A stretch of 64,000 nucleotides of DNA from the NCBI GenBank assembly GCA_944389385.1, contig CALXMC010000005.1:1-64000 (forward strand), read 5' to 3'. The stretch comes from an uncultured Alphaproteobacteria bacterium. GTDB taxonomy: Bacteria > Pseudomonadota > Alphaproteobacteria > Rs-D84. Shown here one piece after another: positions 36,384-45,117 of the stretch; within the stretch, counting starts at the first letter, position 1, and every line of letters starts with the position of its first letter. The position numbers and the translations under genes are program-made. Under the pieces are notes generated by a model that did not search any database, was not told the DNA's origin, and saw only the letters and a list, made by a program, of their open reading frames with translations.

Positions 36384-38993
36384 ATGTTACAAAATTTAAT
36401 TGGGAAAATTCTTGGCTCGGCCAATGACAGAATTGTTAAATCTTATGACAAGATTGTTTCTTTAATCAACGATTTGGAACCTAAATACGTCGCGATGTCT
36501 GATGAAGAATTGCGCGCCCAGACCGATATTTTGCGCAAGCGGTTGGAAAATGGCGAAAAAGAAAAGGACATTTTGCCAGATGCGTTCGCTGTCGTGCGCG
36601 AGGCCGGTAAACGTTCAATCGGACTGCGGCATTTTAATGTCCAGTTAATCGGCGGTATGGTGTTGAACAACGGGCAAATCGCTGAAATGAAAACCGGCGA
36701 AGGTAAAACGTTGGTTGCAACTTTGGCTTTGTATTTGAAGGCTTTGCATGGTCGTGGCGCGCATCTGATTACAGTGAATGATTATTTGGCGTCGCGTGAT
36801 GCGCAATGGATGGGGCAAGTTTATCGGTTCTTGGGCATGACGGTCGGTATTATCCAACATGATATGACCGACGATGAACGCCGTAATGCGTATGCGTGCG
36901 ATATTACGTATGTGACCAATTCTGAATTGGGATTTGATTATTTGCGCGATAATATGAAGTTTTCCAAGGCGCAACAGGTCTTGCGCCCGTTCTTTTTCGG
37001 TATCGTCGATGAAGTGGACAGTATTTTAATTGACGAAGCGCGCACACCGCTGATTATTTCTGGGCCGGCCGAAGATACCAGTGAATTGTATGAAAAGGTC
37101 GATGCGGTTGTCGCAAAGTTGGGGCCGGATGATTACAAGAAAGATGAAAAAGATCGCCACGTGACATTGACCGAGGGCGGTGTTGATACCGCGACGCGTC
37201 TGTTGCAGGAAGCGGGTTTGTTGGTTGGGGATAATCTGTATGCGTCCGAAAATGCCGCGTTGGTTATGCATATCCAGCAGTCTTTGTTGGCGCATCATCT
37301 GTATCAGAAAAATGTGAATTATGTCGTTCGTGATGGCGAGGTTTTAATCGTCGATGAATTTACCGGACGCGTGATGACTGGGCGTCGTTTTGGCAAAGGT
37401 CTGCATCAGGCAATCGAGGCCAAAGAACATGTGCGGGTCCAGCCAGAAAATCAAACTGTGTCCAGTATTTCGTATCAGAATTTGTTCCGTTTGTATCCGA
37501 CGTTGGCAGGTATGACTGGGACCGCCATGACCGAAGCGGCCGAGTTCGAAGAAATTTATAAATTGCGTGTGGTGTCTATCCCGACAAATCGGCCGGTTGC
37601 GCGTATCGATCATCATGACGAAATTTATCGCAACAAAGATGAAAAATACGATGCCATCATCAAGCAAATCGAAGATTGTATGGCGCGAAATCAGCCCGTT
37701 TTGGTGGGGACTGTTTCAATCGAAAAATCCGAAGAATTGGCCGCAATCGTGCGCAAGCGGTTGGGAATCAACCCAGCCGTGCTGAACGCGAAACACCACG
37801 AGTCCGAGGCAAAAATCGTTGCCCAGGCCGGTGCACCAGGGGCGGTTACAATCGCAACCAATATGGCTGGGCGCGGTACGGATATTAAATTGGGCGGTAA
37901 TGCCGAAGAGTTGATTGCAGAATTGTCGCCAGAAGATCCTGAATTCGACGCGAAAAAGAAAGAAATATACGACCGTATCGAGGCAAATAAAAAACAAGTC
38001 CTGGACGCTGGTGGGTTGTATGTAATTGGGACTGAACGTCATGAATCGCGTCGTATAGATAACCAATTGCGTGGGCGTTCCGGTCGTCAGGGTGACCCTG
38101 GGGATTCTAAATTCTTTTTGGCGTTGGATGATGATTTAATGCGTATATTTGGCGCCGCGCGTTTGCAAGGAATGCTGACCACGTTGGGGTTAAAGCCGGG
38201 CGAAGCCATTACTCATCCCTGGATTACCAAGGCTTTGGAAAAAGCACAAAAGCGTGTCGAAGCCCGGTATTTCGAGGCTCGTAAAGAGTTGTTAAAATAC
38301 GATGACGTTATGAATGAACAACGTGGTGTTGTGTATAAGCAGCGCGATGATTTAATGGTGACCGAAGATTTGGCACCTTTGGCGCGCGAAATGATTGGCG
38401 ATGTTATCGAAATGATTTGCGAAAATAATATCCCAGAAAAAGCAACCCCGCCGGATTGGAATCTGGGCGGAATTCACGACAGTATGGTGCGCGTGTTCGC
38501 GTTGGATATTACAGATATTGAAAAATGGAAAACCGATGAAACAATATCTGAACGGCGCGCGTACGAGGTTCTGTATAACTTGGCAATGCGTCGGTATCAG
38601 CAGCAAGCCGAAAAGTATGGCCCCCAGTTGATGCAAATGGCCACACGGCAAATGATGTTGGGGGCGTTGGATTCTGTGTGGAAACGGCACCTGCAACAGA
38701 TGGATTATTTGCAAACTGGTATCGGATTGCGTGGATATGCCCAGAAAAACCCGCTGTATGAATACAAGCGCGAAGCGTTGGCGTTGTTCCGTAATACGAT
38801 AAATAATTTCAAAATTATGTCTGTGTCGTATATTTGCCGTATGGAATTAACGCACGAAGACGTCGCAAAGACTGAACGCGAACGCGCCCAGCATGATGCT
38901 GAATTGAATCAGGCCGGTGAAGCGCGCAGAAATGCGCCGTGTCCGTGTGGGTCTGGATTAAAATACAAACATTGTTGTGGAAAGTTGAAGTAG
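36384..38993 (+). CDS. secA: Protein translocase ATPase SecA
   Basis: Drives preproteins through SecYEG. 869 residues. Walker A MKTGEGKT (about 101-108), DEAD-like VDEVDSILIDEARTPL, the preprotein cross-linking region, second nucleotide fold with TNMAGRGTDIKLGG and GRSGRQGDPG, helical scaffold, and a C-terminal zinc-binding SEC-C motif CPCGSGLKYKHCC that docks SecB. The ATG at 36384 with AGGGGAAT upstream gives the family N-terminus; the open frame before it covers the promoter. Confidence 0.97.
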   Translation: MLQNLIGKILGSANDRIVKSYDKIVSLINDLEPKYVAMSDEELRAQTDILRKRLENGEKEKDILPDAFAVVREAGKRSIGLRHFNVQLIGGMVLNNGQIAEMKTGEGKTLVATLALYLKALHGRGAHLITVNDYLASRDAQWMGQVYRFLGMTVGIIQHDMTDDERRNAYACDITYVTNSELGFDYLRDNMKFSKAQQVLRPFFFGIVDEVDSILIDEARTPLIISGPAEDTSELYEKVDAVVAKLGPDDYKKDEKDRHVTLTEGGVDTATRLLQEAGLLVGDNLYASENAALVMHIQQSLLAHHLYQKNVNYVVRDGEVLIVDEFTGRVMTGRRFGKGLHQAIEAKEHVRVQPENQTVSSISYQNLFRLYPTLAGMTGTAMTEAAEFEEIYKLRVVSIPTNRPVARIDHHDEIYRNKDEKYDAIIKQIEDCMARNQPVLVGTVSIEKSEELAAIVRKRLGINPAVLNAKHHESEAKIVAQAGAPGAVTIATNMAGRGTDIKLGGNAEELIAELSPEDPEFDAKKKEIYDRIEANKKQVLDAGGLYVIGTERHESRRIDNQLRGRSGRQGDPGDSKFFLALDDDLMRIFGAARLQGMLTTLGLKPGEAITHPWITKALEKAQKRVEARYFEARKELLKYDDVMNEQRGVVYKQRDDLMVTEDLAPLAREMIGDVIEMICENNIPEKATPPDWNLGGIHDSMVRVFALDITDIEKWKTDETISERRAYEVLYNLAMRRYQQQAEKYGPQLMQMATRQMMLGALDSVWKRHLQQMDYLQTGIGLRGYAQKNPLYEYKREALALFRNTINNFKIMSVSYICRMELTHEDVAKTERERAQHDAELNQAGEARRNAPCPCGSGLKYKHCCGKLK

Positions 38994-39017
38994 AAAACGG
39001 GGCGAATGCCCCGTTTT
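38994..39017 (+). terminator. secA terminator
   Basis: AAAACGGGGC (38994-39003), GAAT, GCCCCGTTTT (39008-39017), directly after the stop codon. Confidence 0.9.
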
Positions 39018-39279
39018 ATTTACTCGCGATTTGAGTTTCACCCTTCGCCAGGGCTTCGGGTGATAAATCATCCTTTGCCGAATTTTCTGGAAACAGACCA
39101 CCCCGCCCCAGAATCCACCCACGCAAACTTTGTTTGCGCGGGGCCCGGTGTGGGGCACCCCTCCGCTAGATGAGGAACTTGTTACGTTCCCGTTGCGGGC
39201 TGAGTTCCCCTCCATTGGAGGGGTGGCACGAAGTGCCGGGGTGGTAAGAGAGTGCGGGATTATCCACTTAGTCACTTAA

Positions 39280-39468
39280 CTTGTCATTCCCGCGCCCAGG
39301 GTCCCCGCAAATACGAATGTATTTGTGGGGTGGTTAAGGCGGGAATAGGGCTTGGGTTGTTAATAATTATTTAATTTTGGGAATAATTCAGCGTTATATT
39401 TTTTATTCACCCGCAATCCGCGATATGAATTTAATAGACCCTATTCCCGCCTGCGCGGGAATGACAAG
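39280..39468. repeat. Nested inverted-repeat element, copy 2, core inverted
   Basis: Outer ends 39280-39295 and 39453-39468 and the left-arm hairpin match copy 1 in the same orientation. The core between inner repeats 39338-39350 and 39439-39451 matches the reverse complement of copy 1's core (AGGGTCTATTAAATTCATAT is at the left in copy 1 and, inverted, at the right here). Confidence 0.85.
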
Positions 39469-39498
39469 AGTGGTGCGGGCTTGAGCACTTAGTCCCCT

Positions 39499-39645
39499 TT
39501 GTCATCGCGAGGGAGTGAAACGACCGTGGCGATCCAGTAAATAAAAAAGCACTGCGGGCGAATGCCCGCAGACATATTATAACTGGATTGCCGCAGTCGT
39601 ACGCCAACGTTTTCAACGTTGTTCGTACTCCTTCGCAATGACAAG
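39499..39645. repeat. MITE-like element, copy 4
   Basis: Same family as 17932-18057, with a short extra segment (GGGAGTGAAACGACC) in the left arm. Confidence 0.7.
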
Positions 39646-39826
39646 GGGGCTCGTATTAACCCCACCCCCCCCGCCCCAGAATCCACCCACGCAAACTTTG
39701 TTTGCGCGGGGCCCGGTGTGGGGCGGTGGCATTAGACCACCCCGGCGGCAAGCCGCCACCCCTCCGCAGAGGGGAACTTTATTCCGCGACGGTATAGGTT
39801 AAGTCGAGAAGGATGGCAATGGTGGG

Positions 39827-40906
39827 TTATTTTGTTTCGCCCAGGTATATGCCCATATTTGTTGCAATTTCCAATAATGGATCGTCGGGTGATACGTATG
39901 CGTCCGATGTCTTCAAATCTGGGATGTTGGGATCGGTTGTTACATCACCAGATGCGAAAAAGTCCGCCAAACTGACCGTTTCGCATTTGCAATTATTTAT
40001 TGCCGTCATAACATACGTTTCATTATTTTCAATCGCACGTAATGCGCAATCGGCCATACGTGCGGCCAAAATTCTGTCTGATGCAGTTGTGTCGCCCACG
40101 CGTTGAGTATGCTCGGGGTAAGCGGTGCGATTTTCCAATCCGGCCGCAGTCAATTTTCGTGAAATCATATCCGCAGGACGGCCTGAATGCCCGCGCAGGG
40201 ATATGCCTTCGGATACCAAGATAATCCCGTAATCGCGCGGTGATTTTTTTATGTGCTTGATTAACGAATTTACATCAAATTTTATTTCGGGTATTAAAAT
40301 CGCGGTTGCCCCGATGGCTATACCCGCGTTCAGTGCCAATTGACCGCAATCACGCCCCATTGTTTGTGTCACAAACCAACGGTGATGGCTGCGTGCGGTA
40401 AGCATTAACTGGTCACAGAATGATGTTAATTGTTGAACCGCGGTGTCGAATCCAATGGTTTTGTCCGTTAATGGAATGTCCATATCGATCGTTTTTGGGA
40501 TGCACACCAATTGCAGACCCGAGTAAATTTCGCGGTTGCACCATGCCAAAGATAAACTGCCGTTGCCACCGATTAAAATAACTGCGTCCAGTTTTAATTC
40601 CAATAATGATTTGCGCAATTTTCTGTTGAAACGTGCCAAATCGCCAGTTTTTGCCGCAGTTTCAAAATTCAGTGCGCCTGTGCGACCGTTGTGCAAAAAA
40701 CTGCCCGCAAGGCGTGCGGCCTCGATCGGTAATGTCGTGTTATCAAAAGTTATCGCACGCGGTGGTGTGGCGCACAGGCCATCTGTGCCGTCCAATATGC
40801 CGACCAGTTCCCATCCGCGCAAAGTTGCGCCACGGTACAGGCGTTGGATTACCGTGTTTAATCCCGAACAATCGCCGCCTGTGGTTAATACACCCAATCT
40901 TTTCAT
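39827..40906 (-). CDS. pfkA: 6-phosphofructokinase family enzyme with unusual active-site residues
   Basis: Phosphorylates fructose 6-phosphate in glycolysis. Recognisable parts: GVLTTGGDCSGLN, the phosphoryl-donor loop ILIGGNGSL, catalytic PKTIDMDI, MGRDCGQLAL and GRPADMISRKL. Compared with E. coli PfkA, Asp103 of GGDG is Asn (GGNG), Gly124 is Lys (PKTID, often seen in PPi-dependent or mixed forms) and the Asn of TIDND is Met. Donor specificity (ATP or PPi) therefore cannot be called from sequence alone. 359 residues; good GGGGGAA Shine-Dalgarno. Confidence 0.88.
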   Translation of the reverse strand: MKRLGVLTTGGDCSGLNTVIQRLYRGATLRGWELVGILDGTDGLCATPPRAITFDNTTLPIEAARLAGSFLHNGRTGALNFETAAKTGDLARFNRKLRKSLLELKLDAVILIGGNGSLSLAWCNREIYSGLQLVCIPKTIDMDIPLTDKTIGFDTAVQQLTSFCDQLMLTARSHHRWFVTQTMGRDCGQLALNAGIAIGATAILIPEIKFDVNSLIKHIKKSPRDYGIILVSEGISLRGHSGRPADMISRKLTAAGLENRTAYPEHTQRVGDTTASDRILAARMADCALRAIENNETYVMTAINNCKCETVSLADFFASGDVTTDPNIPDLKTSDAYVSPDDPLLEIATNMGIYLGETK

Positions 40907-40932
40907 TAAATTCCCCCGTTTATTTCCGTGTA

Positions 40933-40977
40933 ATTATATCATAAATAAATTGACAAAGAAATTATATTTGCAATAAT
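40933..40977. promoter_or_regulatory. Divergent promoters of pfkA and the LysM gene
   Basis: Plus strand: TTGACA (40950-40955), 16-base spacer, AATAAT (40972-40977). Minus strand: TATAAT with a TGA extension (40933-40938) in front of pfkA; its -35 (about 40956-40961) lies within the LysM spacer. Confidence 0.5.
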
Positions 40978-41020
40978 TTGTCCAAAGATTTTAACTTTAT
41001 CCCGCACAGGAGATTTCAGT

Positions 41021-42178
41021 ATGGCGAACAATAACAATATTGGTAAAATTAAACGTTCCACAGATGATTTGATTAACAGCGCAATTGCCCAACAAAACGA
41101 TTGGATGGAAAATCGGCGTACGTTTGCACGTCGTTTTTTGAAAACGCTGAATATTTTTGCGCGGCCGAATCCTGATAAAAACGCAGATGCAAATGCGGGC
41201 GATGTAAAGCGCGACAATCGTCGCAGCAATGGGGTGCGTGCGTATTGGTTTCCAATTCTGTGCGCGGTGGTGGTTGTGTTGATTGCGGTTTGGGTCGCGT
41301 TTTTTCATCGTCCCAGTCAGACTGTTGTGATTGTGCCACCGGTTGCAGAACCAACAACACGCATCGTGGCGGAACCCGTTGTCCAGGTGTCTGAACCAAC
41401 GTTTGATATTGTGCGTATCGAACCATCGGGCAATGTTGTAATAGCCGGCCGATGGATTGCAAATGACAGTGTTTCAATCGTTGTAAATGGCGAAATTGTT
41501 GCGACTGAACGCACAAATGAACGCGGCGAATTTGTTTATTCCCCTGCCCGTGCGTTTGATGCAGGTAATTATAATATCAGTTTAATCGGTGTGCGCGGAA
41601 ATGTTAAATCCATGGATAATGTGTTTGTGTATATTTCGCCACGTGGGTATAAAAATTCTGTGTCTTTGTTGATGACCGAAGATGGCAGTACTTTATTCCA
41701 GGCGCCGACCATGTTGGTTGATGGCGATTTGGCCGTTACAAAAATCGATTATTTGGATACTGGACGTTTGGTTGTGACTGGCGATGCGTTGCCGCGATTG
41801 CGTGTGTCGTTGTCTTTGAATGACGAATATTTGGGATGGACACGTGTGTCTGACCATAAGCATTTTGGATTGGGCGCAGATGTTGATAATAAATTAACGC
41901 CGGGCGCAGAATATAAATTGACTGTGCGTTTGCACGATGGCGATGGGCGTACTATTGCCGAAGTTACACATAAATTCGAAATGCCAAATATGACCGGCGA
42001 TGATGACACATTCTATACAGTGCGTCGCGGGGATTGTTTGTGGATTATCGCGCGTAATTTCCTGCGTCGTGGTGTGTTGTTCAGCATTATCGCAGATCGC
42101 AATAATATCGAAAATCCAAACCTGATTTTCCCAGATCAAAATTTACAAATTCCAACAAATGCAACCGTGGATAACTAA
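41021..42178 (+). CDS. Membrane-anchored LysM protein
   Basis: 385 residues. Basic cytosolic N-terminus, one membrane helix (about 75-95, WFPILCAVVVVLIAVWVAFF), then Ig-like beta domains (VVIAGRWIANDSVSIVVNG, LVVTGDALPRLRVSLSLND) and a C-terminal LysM (FYTVRRGDCLWIIARNFL to IFPDQNLQIP) that binds peptidoglycan. This plan is known in alphaproteobacterial LysM proteins near the cell wall. CAGGAGA precedes the start. Confidence 0.88.
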   Translation: MANNNNIGKIKRSTDDLINSAIAQQNDWMENRRTFARRFLKTLNIFARPNPDKNADANAGDVKRDNRRSNGVRAYWFPILCAVVVVLIAVWVAFFHRPSQTVVIVPPVAEPTTRIVAEPVVQVSEPTFDIVRIEPSGNVVIAGRWIANDSVSIVVNGEIVATERTNERGEFVYSPARAFDAGNYNISLIGVRGNVKSMDNVFVYISPRGYKNSVSLLMTEDGSTLFQAPTMLVDGDLAVTKIDYLDTGRLVVTGDALPRLRVSLSLNDEYLGWTRVSDHKHFGLGADVDNKLTPGAEYKLTVRLHDGDGRTIAEVTHKFEMPNMTGDDDTFYTVRRGDCLWIIARNFLRRGVLFSIIADRNNIENPNLIFPDQNLQIPTNATVDN

Positions 42179-42436
42179 ATGAACGAAAAACGCCAAGAAA
42201 AGCAACAATTTTTTAAGCCGACTGTTGATATGCAACAGGTTGAGTCTGCGGAAATTGTGGCAATGGCGGAATCGTTAATACGGCGTGCCGATGCGGCGGG
42301 TGCGTATGCCATTATGCGGCAATTGGAACAGTTGCGTAAAAATTTGTTATCATCACGTGCAAATAAAAAAATAATGCGCGCCGCGGTTACAAAAATGGAA
42401 AAACTGCAACGCGAATTAAATCAGAAAGTCAGGTAA
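42179..42436 (+). CDS. Small coiled-coil protein of unknown function
   Basis: 85 residues, charged and helical (VAMAESLIRRADAAGAYAIM, then KMEKLQRELNQKVR), probable coiled coil, no signal peptide. Its ATG follows the LysM stop with no gap, so the two are translated from one message. Confidence 0.65.
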   Translation: MNEKRQEKQQFFKPTVDMQQVESAEIVAMAESLIRRADAAGAYAIMRQLEQLRKNLLSSRANKKIMRAAVTKMEKLQRELNQKVR

Positions 42437-42443
42437 GCGCATT

Positions 42444-42725
42444 ATGAAAAATATATTTGGATACTTCGTTGGTGTTTTACTGTTTTTGGTGTTCTTTCCG
42501 GCGTTGATGTATGCCGTTGCGGTTAATTTTGTTGTACCTGTGGATTCGTTAATCGCCAGTACTGTGGGGGCGATTTTTGTTTTAATTGGTGCGGTATTTA
42601 TGGTTTGGTCAAATATAGATATGGTAAAAATTGGACGCGGATGTCCAACAGACGGTTTTAATATCGCATTGGGGGAACGTACAAAAAAACTTATTGTTCA
42701 GGGACCGTATAAATATATCGATTGA
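42444..42725 (+). pseudogene. Truncated isoprenylcysteine/phospholipid methyltransferase-family gene
   Basis: The 93-residue remnant has two membrane helices (about 5-27 and 36-58) and ends at VQGPYKYID. In this family (ICMT/PEMT-like, COG2020) the motif GPYxYxRNPMY continues into the SAM-binding half, which is missing. The break coincides with the end of a serine-recombinase fragment on the other strand, so the loss came from a recombination event. Its start follows the preceding gene by seven bases. Confidence 0.7.
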
Positions 42726-42821
42726 AATCCCAGTGTTTGTTGCAAACTGTTCTATTTCAAAGTACTGATGTTCGTGCGTTTGTTTATTGGAGCTGACGCG
42801 AATATACCCGATTACAGACAT
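42718..42821 (-). pseudogene. N-terminal fragment of a serine recombinase
   Basis: MSVIGYIRVSSNKQTHEHQY and the next 15 or so residues match the N-terminus of resolvase/invertase-type serine recombinases, with the catalytic Ser in RVSS. AAAGGAAA precedes the start. After GISID the frame runs into the opposite strand of the methyltransferase remnant, so the catalytic remainder and the DNA-binding part are gone. Marks the left edge of the glycan island. Confidence 0.75.
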
Positions 42822-43052
42822 AATATTTTCCTTTATTTTTTGTTAATACCTGGTCATTTTTATAGAACGATTGTGTCTGGATACAGACCGACGGAATGAT
42901 GTATTGACTCAAGAATCAAAAAATGCTTGTTTTTCAACAAAAAATTACAATTTGACAATTGAAATTACAAAGTTTTAACAGGAAAAAAGCGGTTGATTTA
43001 ATCGTTGGATTGTGATAAGTCTGAAATAGGAAAAATATACAAAGGAATCCAA

Positions 43053-43477
43053 ATGTTGATTAACAATCCTAAAGTCTCAGTATTAACCCCTATATACAAT
43101 ACAGATCCAGAATATCTTCGAGAAAGGATTGAGTCTATATTGAATCAGACCTTTTCTGATTTTGAATTTTTAATTCTCAACGACTCTCCTGACAATAATG
43201 AAATCGAAAAAATAGTCTTGGAATGTGCAAAAAAAGACAAACGCATCAAATATTCAAAAAATGATTATAATATGGGAATTACGCCATCTAGAAATAAGTT
43301 ATTAGAAATGGCGAATGGTGAATACCTGGCAATATTTGATCATGACGATATTTCTTTACCAAAACGTTTGGAAAAAGAAGTAGACTTAGAATGGGACGTA
43401 TTCCTTTATTAAAAATCAAAAATAACAAAGTTTATTTGTTTGAGTTTATACCAATCTTAAAAATAAAGTGGAACTGA
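43053..43477 (+). pseudogene. Family 2 glycosyltransferase remnant
   Basis: Starts normally (VSVLTPIYNTDPEYLRERIE, and DHDD as the metal-binding motif) with AAAGGAAT before the ATG at 43053, but stops after about 120 residues at 43412, before the acceptor half. In another frame, from 43391, the DNA encodes GRIPLLKIKNN...YLFEFIPILKIK, a tail typical for the C-terminus of such glycan enzymes, ending exactly where the next gene starts. An internal deletion plus frame change explains this. Bases 42822-43052 upstream are AT-rich without a gene. Confidence 0.65.
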
Positions 43478-45117
43478 TGCCAAAAATTTCAGTGATTATT
43501 CCGGTATATAATTGCGAACAATATATCGCAGAGACCTTAGATAGCATCATACACCAGTCTTTTATTGACTGGGAGGCGATATGTATTGACGATGGCAGTA
43601 ATGACAATTCATTAAAAATTCTAGAGAAATATGCAGACAAAGATAATAGAATTAAAATTATAACCCAAAAAAACTTAGGGGTTGTTACAGCAAGAAACGT
43701 CGCCATCAAACAAGCCAAGTCTGAATATGTATTTCCACTTGATGCAGATGATATAATTACGTCCGATTGTCTTGAAAAACTATATAGGGCAATGCTGGAT
43801 GGTAAAGGCGATATAATCACCTGCAGAGTGATGTATTTTGGACGCGAAACTCATGAAATGGAATTTAAAAAAGCCACAAAATACAATATGCTTCATGAAA
43901 ATTGCTTAGTCAATGCCGCTTTGTTTAGAAAATCTGATTTTGAAAAATCCGGTGGATATGATACAGAATTTAATATTGCCCTAGAAGATTATGATTTTTG
44001 GTTAAATATGGTTATAAATCATAAGAAAAAAATATATCGTGTTCCAGAAATTCTGTTTTATTATAGGTTAAAAGATAAAAAAGAAGCCAGAAATTTCCAG
44101 CACCGCTCGGAACATGCATTATTACAAAAAAAGCTAGAAAAAAAATATCCTGTCATTAAGCGTTGTTTCTTAATAGAAAAATTATTAAAACCAATTAGAA
44201 AAATTGTAAGATTTTTCTTTAGAATAGAGGACGGTAATATAAAAATATTTAAAACAATCCGTTTCAGAATAAAAAAATATATAAATGTTTTTTATTTTGA
44301 TAGTGTAAGCAATTTTGGTGATCTATTGAATATAGATCTTATAGAAGGCTTATCTGGACAAAAAATAAAGCAAAAATGGGTTGGAAAGGCAGAAGTTGTC
44401 GCAATTGGTAGCTTGTTGCAAATGCTGGTTATACCAAAGATGACTCTTAAGAAAAAATTATCGCTATTATTACGAAAACCACTGATTGTTTATGGAACAG
44501 GATTTATAGAGGATACACCAGATAAGAACGTGGTAAGAAAATTGGATATAAGAGCAGTAAGGGGAAAGGCTTCATTAGCAAAACTATGTGAGCTAAAACA
44601 TGTAAAAATATCAAAAAATGTTGTAATAGGCGATCCTGGGTTATTGGCGTCTTTATTGATAGACTCTTCAAAAATAGAAAAAAAGTATGACTTGGGGATA
44701 ATACCGCACTATGTTGATGCAGAAAATCCACTATTAAAGAAAATAAAGGTGAAGAATTCAATCGTATTAGATATTAAACAACCTCCATATATTTTGTTAT
44801 CACAGATGGCCCAGTGTAAATGTATTATAAGTTCAGCTATGCATGGTTTGATTGCCGCCGATTCTCTTGGTATTCCAAATGTTCGAATGATTCTGTCTGA
44901 TAAAATAACAGGAGGGGATTACAAATATAATGATTATTATTCTGCATTTGGTATAAAAAATCACAATCGTTTTGATTTGCGCAAAGAGTCATTTACTGAA
45001 AAGGATTTATCTGAACTACCTGGTAAATATCAAATAAAGCCAGACTTAGTTAGACGAAAGAAAACAGAATTGCTGAAAGCATTTCCATATAAAATTAAAG
45101 GGAAAATATGTCTGTAA
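43477..45117 (+). CDS. Glycosyltransferase family 2 - polysaccharide pyruvyltransferase fusion
   Basis: 546 residues. Residues 1-210: GT-A fold (ISVIIPVYNCEQYIAETLDS, LDADD as DxD, EDYDFWLNM). From about 265: pyruvyltransferase of the ExoV/GumL/CsaB type (FYFDSVSNFGDLLN, YGTGFIED, IGDPGLL, SAMHGLIAADSLGIPNVRM). One protein may both add a sugar and put a pyruvate ketal on it. ATG at 43477 overlaps the preceding TGA. AT-rich codon use like the rest of the island. Confidence 0.88.
   Translation: MPKISVIIPVYNCEQYIAETLDSIIHQSFIDWEAICIDDGSNDNSLKILEKYADKDNRIKIITQKNLGVVTARNVAIKQAKSEYVFPLDADDIITSDCLEKLYRAMLDGKGDIITCRVMYFGRETHEMEFKKATKYNMLHENCLVNAALFRKSDFEKSGGYDTEFNIALEDYDFWLNMVINHKKKIYRVPEILFYYRLKDKKEARNFQHRSEHALLQKKLEKKYPVIKRCFLIEKLLKPIRKIVRFFFRIEDGNIKIFKTIRFRIKKYINVFYFDSVSNFGDLLNIDLIEGLSGQKIKQKWVGKAEVVAIGSLLQMLVIPKMTLKKKLSLLLRKPLIVYGTGFIEDTPDKNVVRKLDIRAVRGKASLAKLCELKHVKISKNVVIGDPGLLASLLIDSSKIEKKYDLGIIPHYVDAENPLLKKIKVKNSIVLDIKQPPYILLSQMAQCKCIISSAMHGLIAADSLGIPNVRMILSDKITGGDYKYNDYYSAFGIKNHNRFDLRKESFTEKDLSELPGKYQIKPDLVRRKKTELLKAFPYKIKGKICL

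Larger units (their letters stand above)
39018..39800. repeat. Repeat island 4
   Basis: No gene. It holds variable-stem hairpins at 39122-39138 and 39690-39706, both palindrome types, the second copy of the nested inverted element and the fourth MITE-like copy. Order of parts differs from the other islands, so these are separate insertions and not one duplicated block. Confidence 0.85.

Noticed and set aside
42700-42760. Left attachment site matching the tRNA-Gly 3' end
   Set aside because: No stretch resembling the tRNA tail (CTTCGCCCGCACCA) was found near the recombinase scar, so tRNA-directed integration is not shown.
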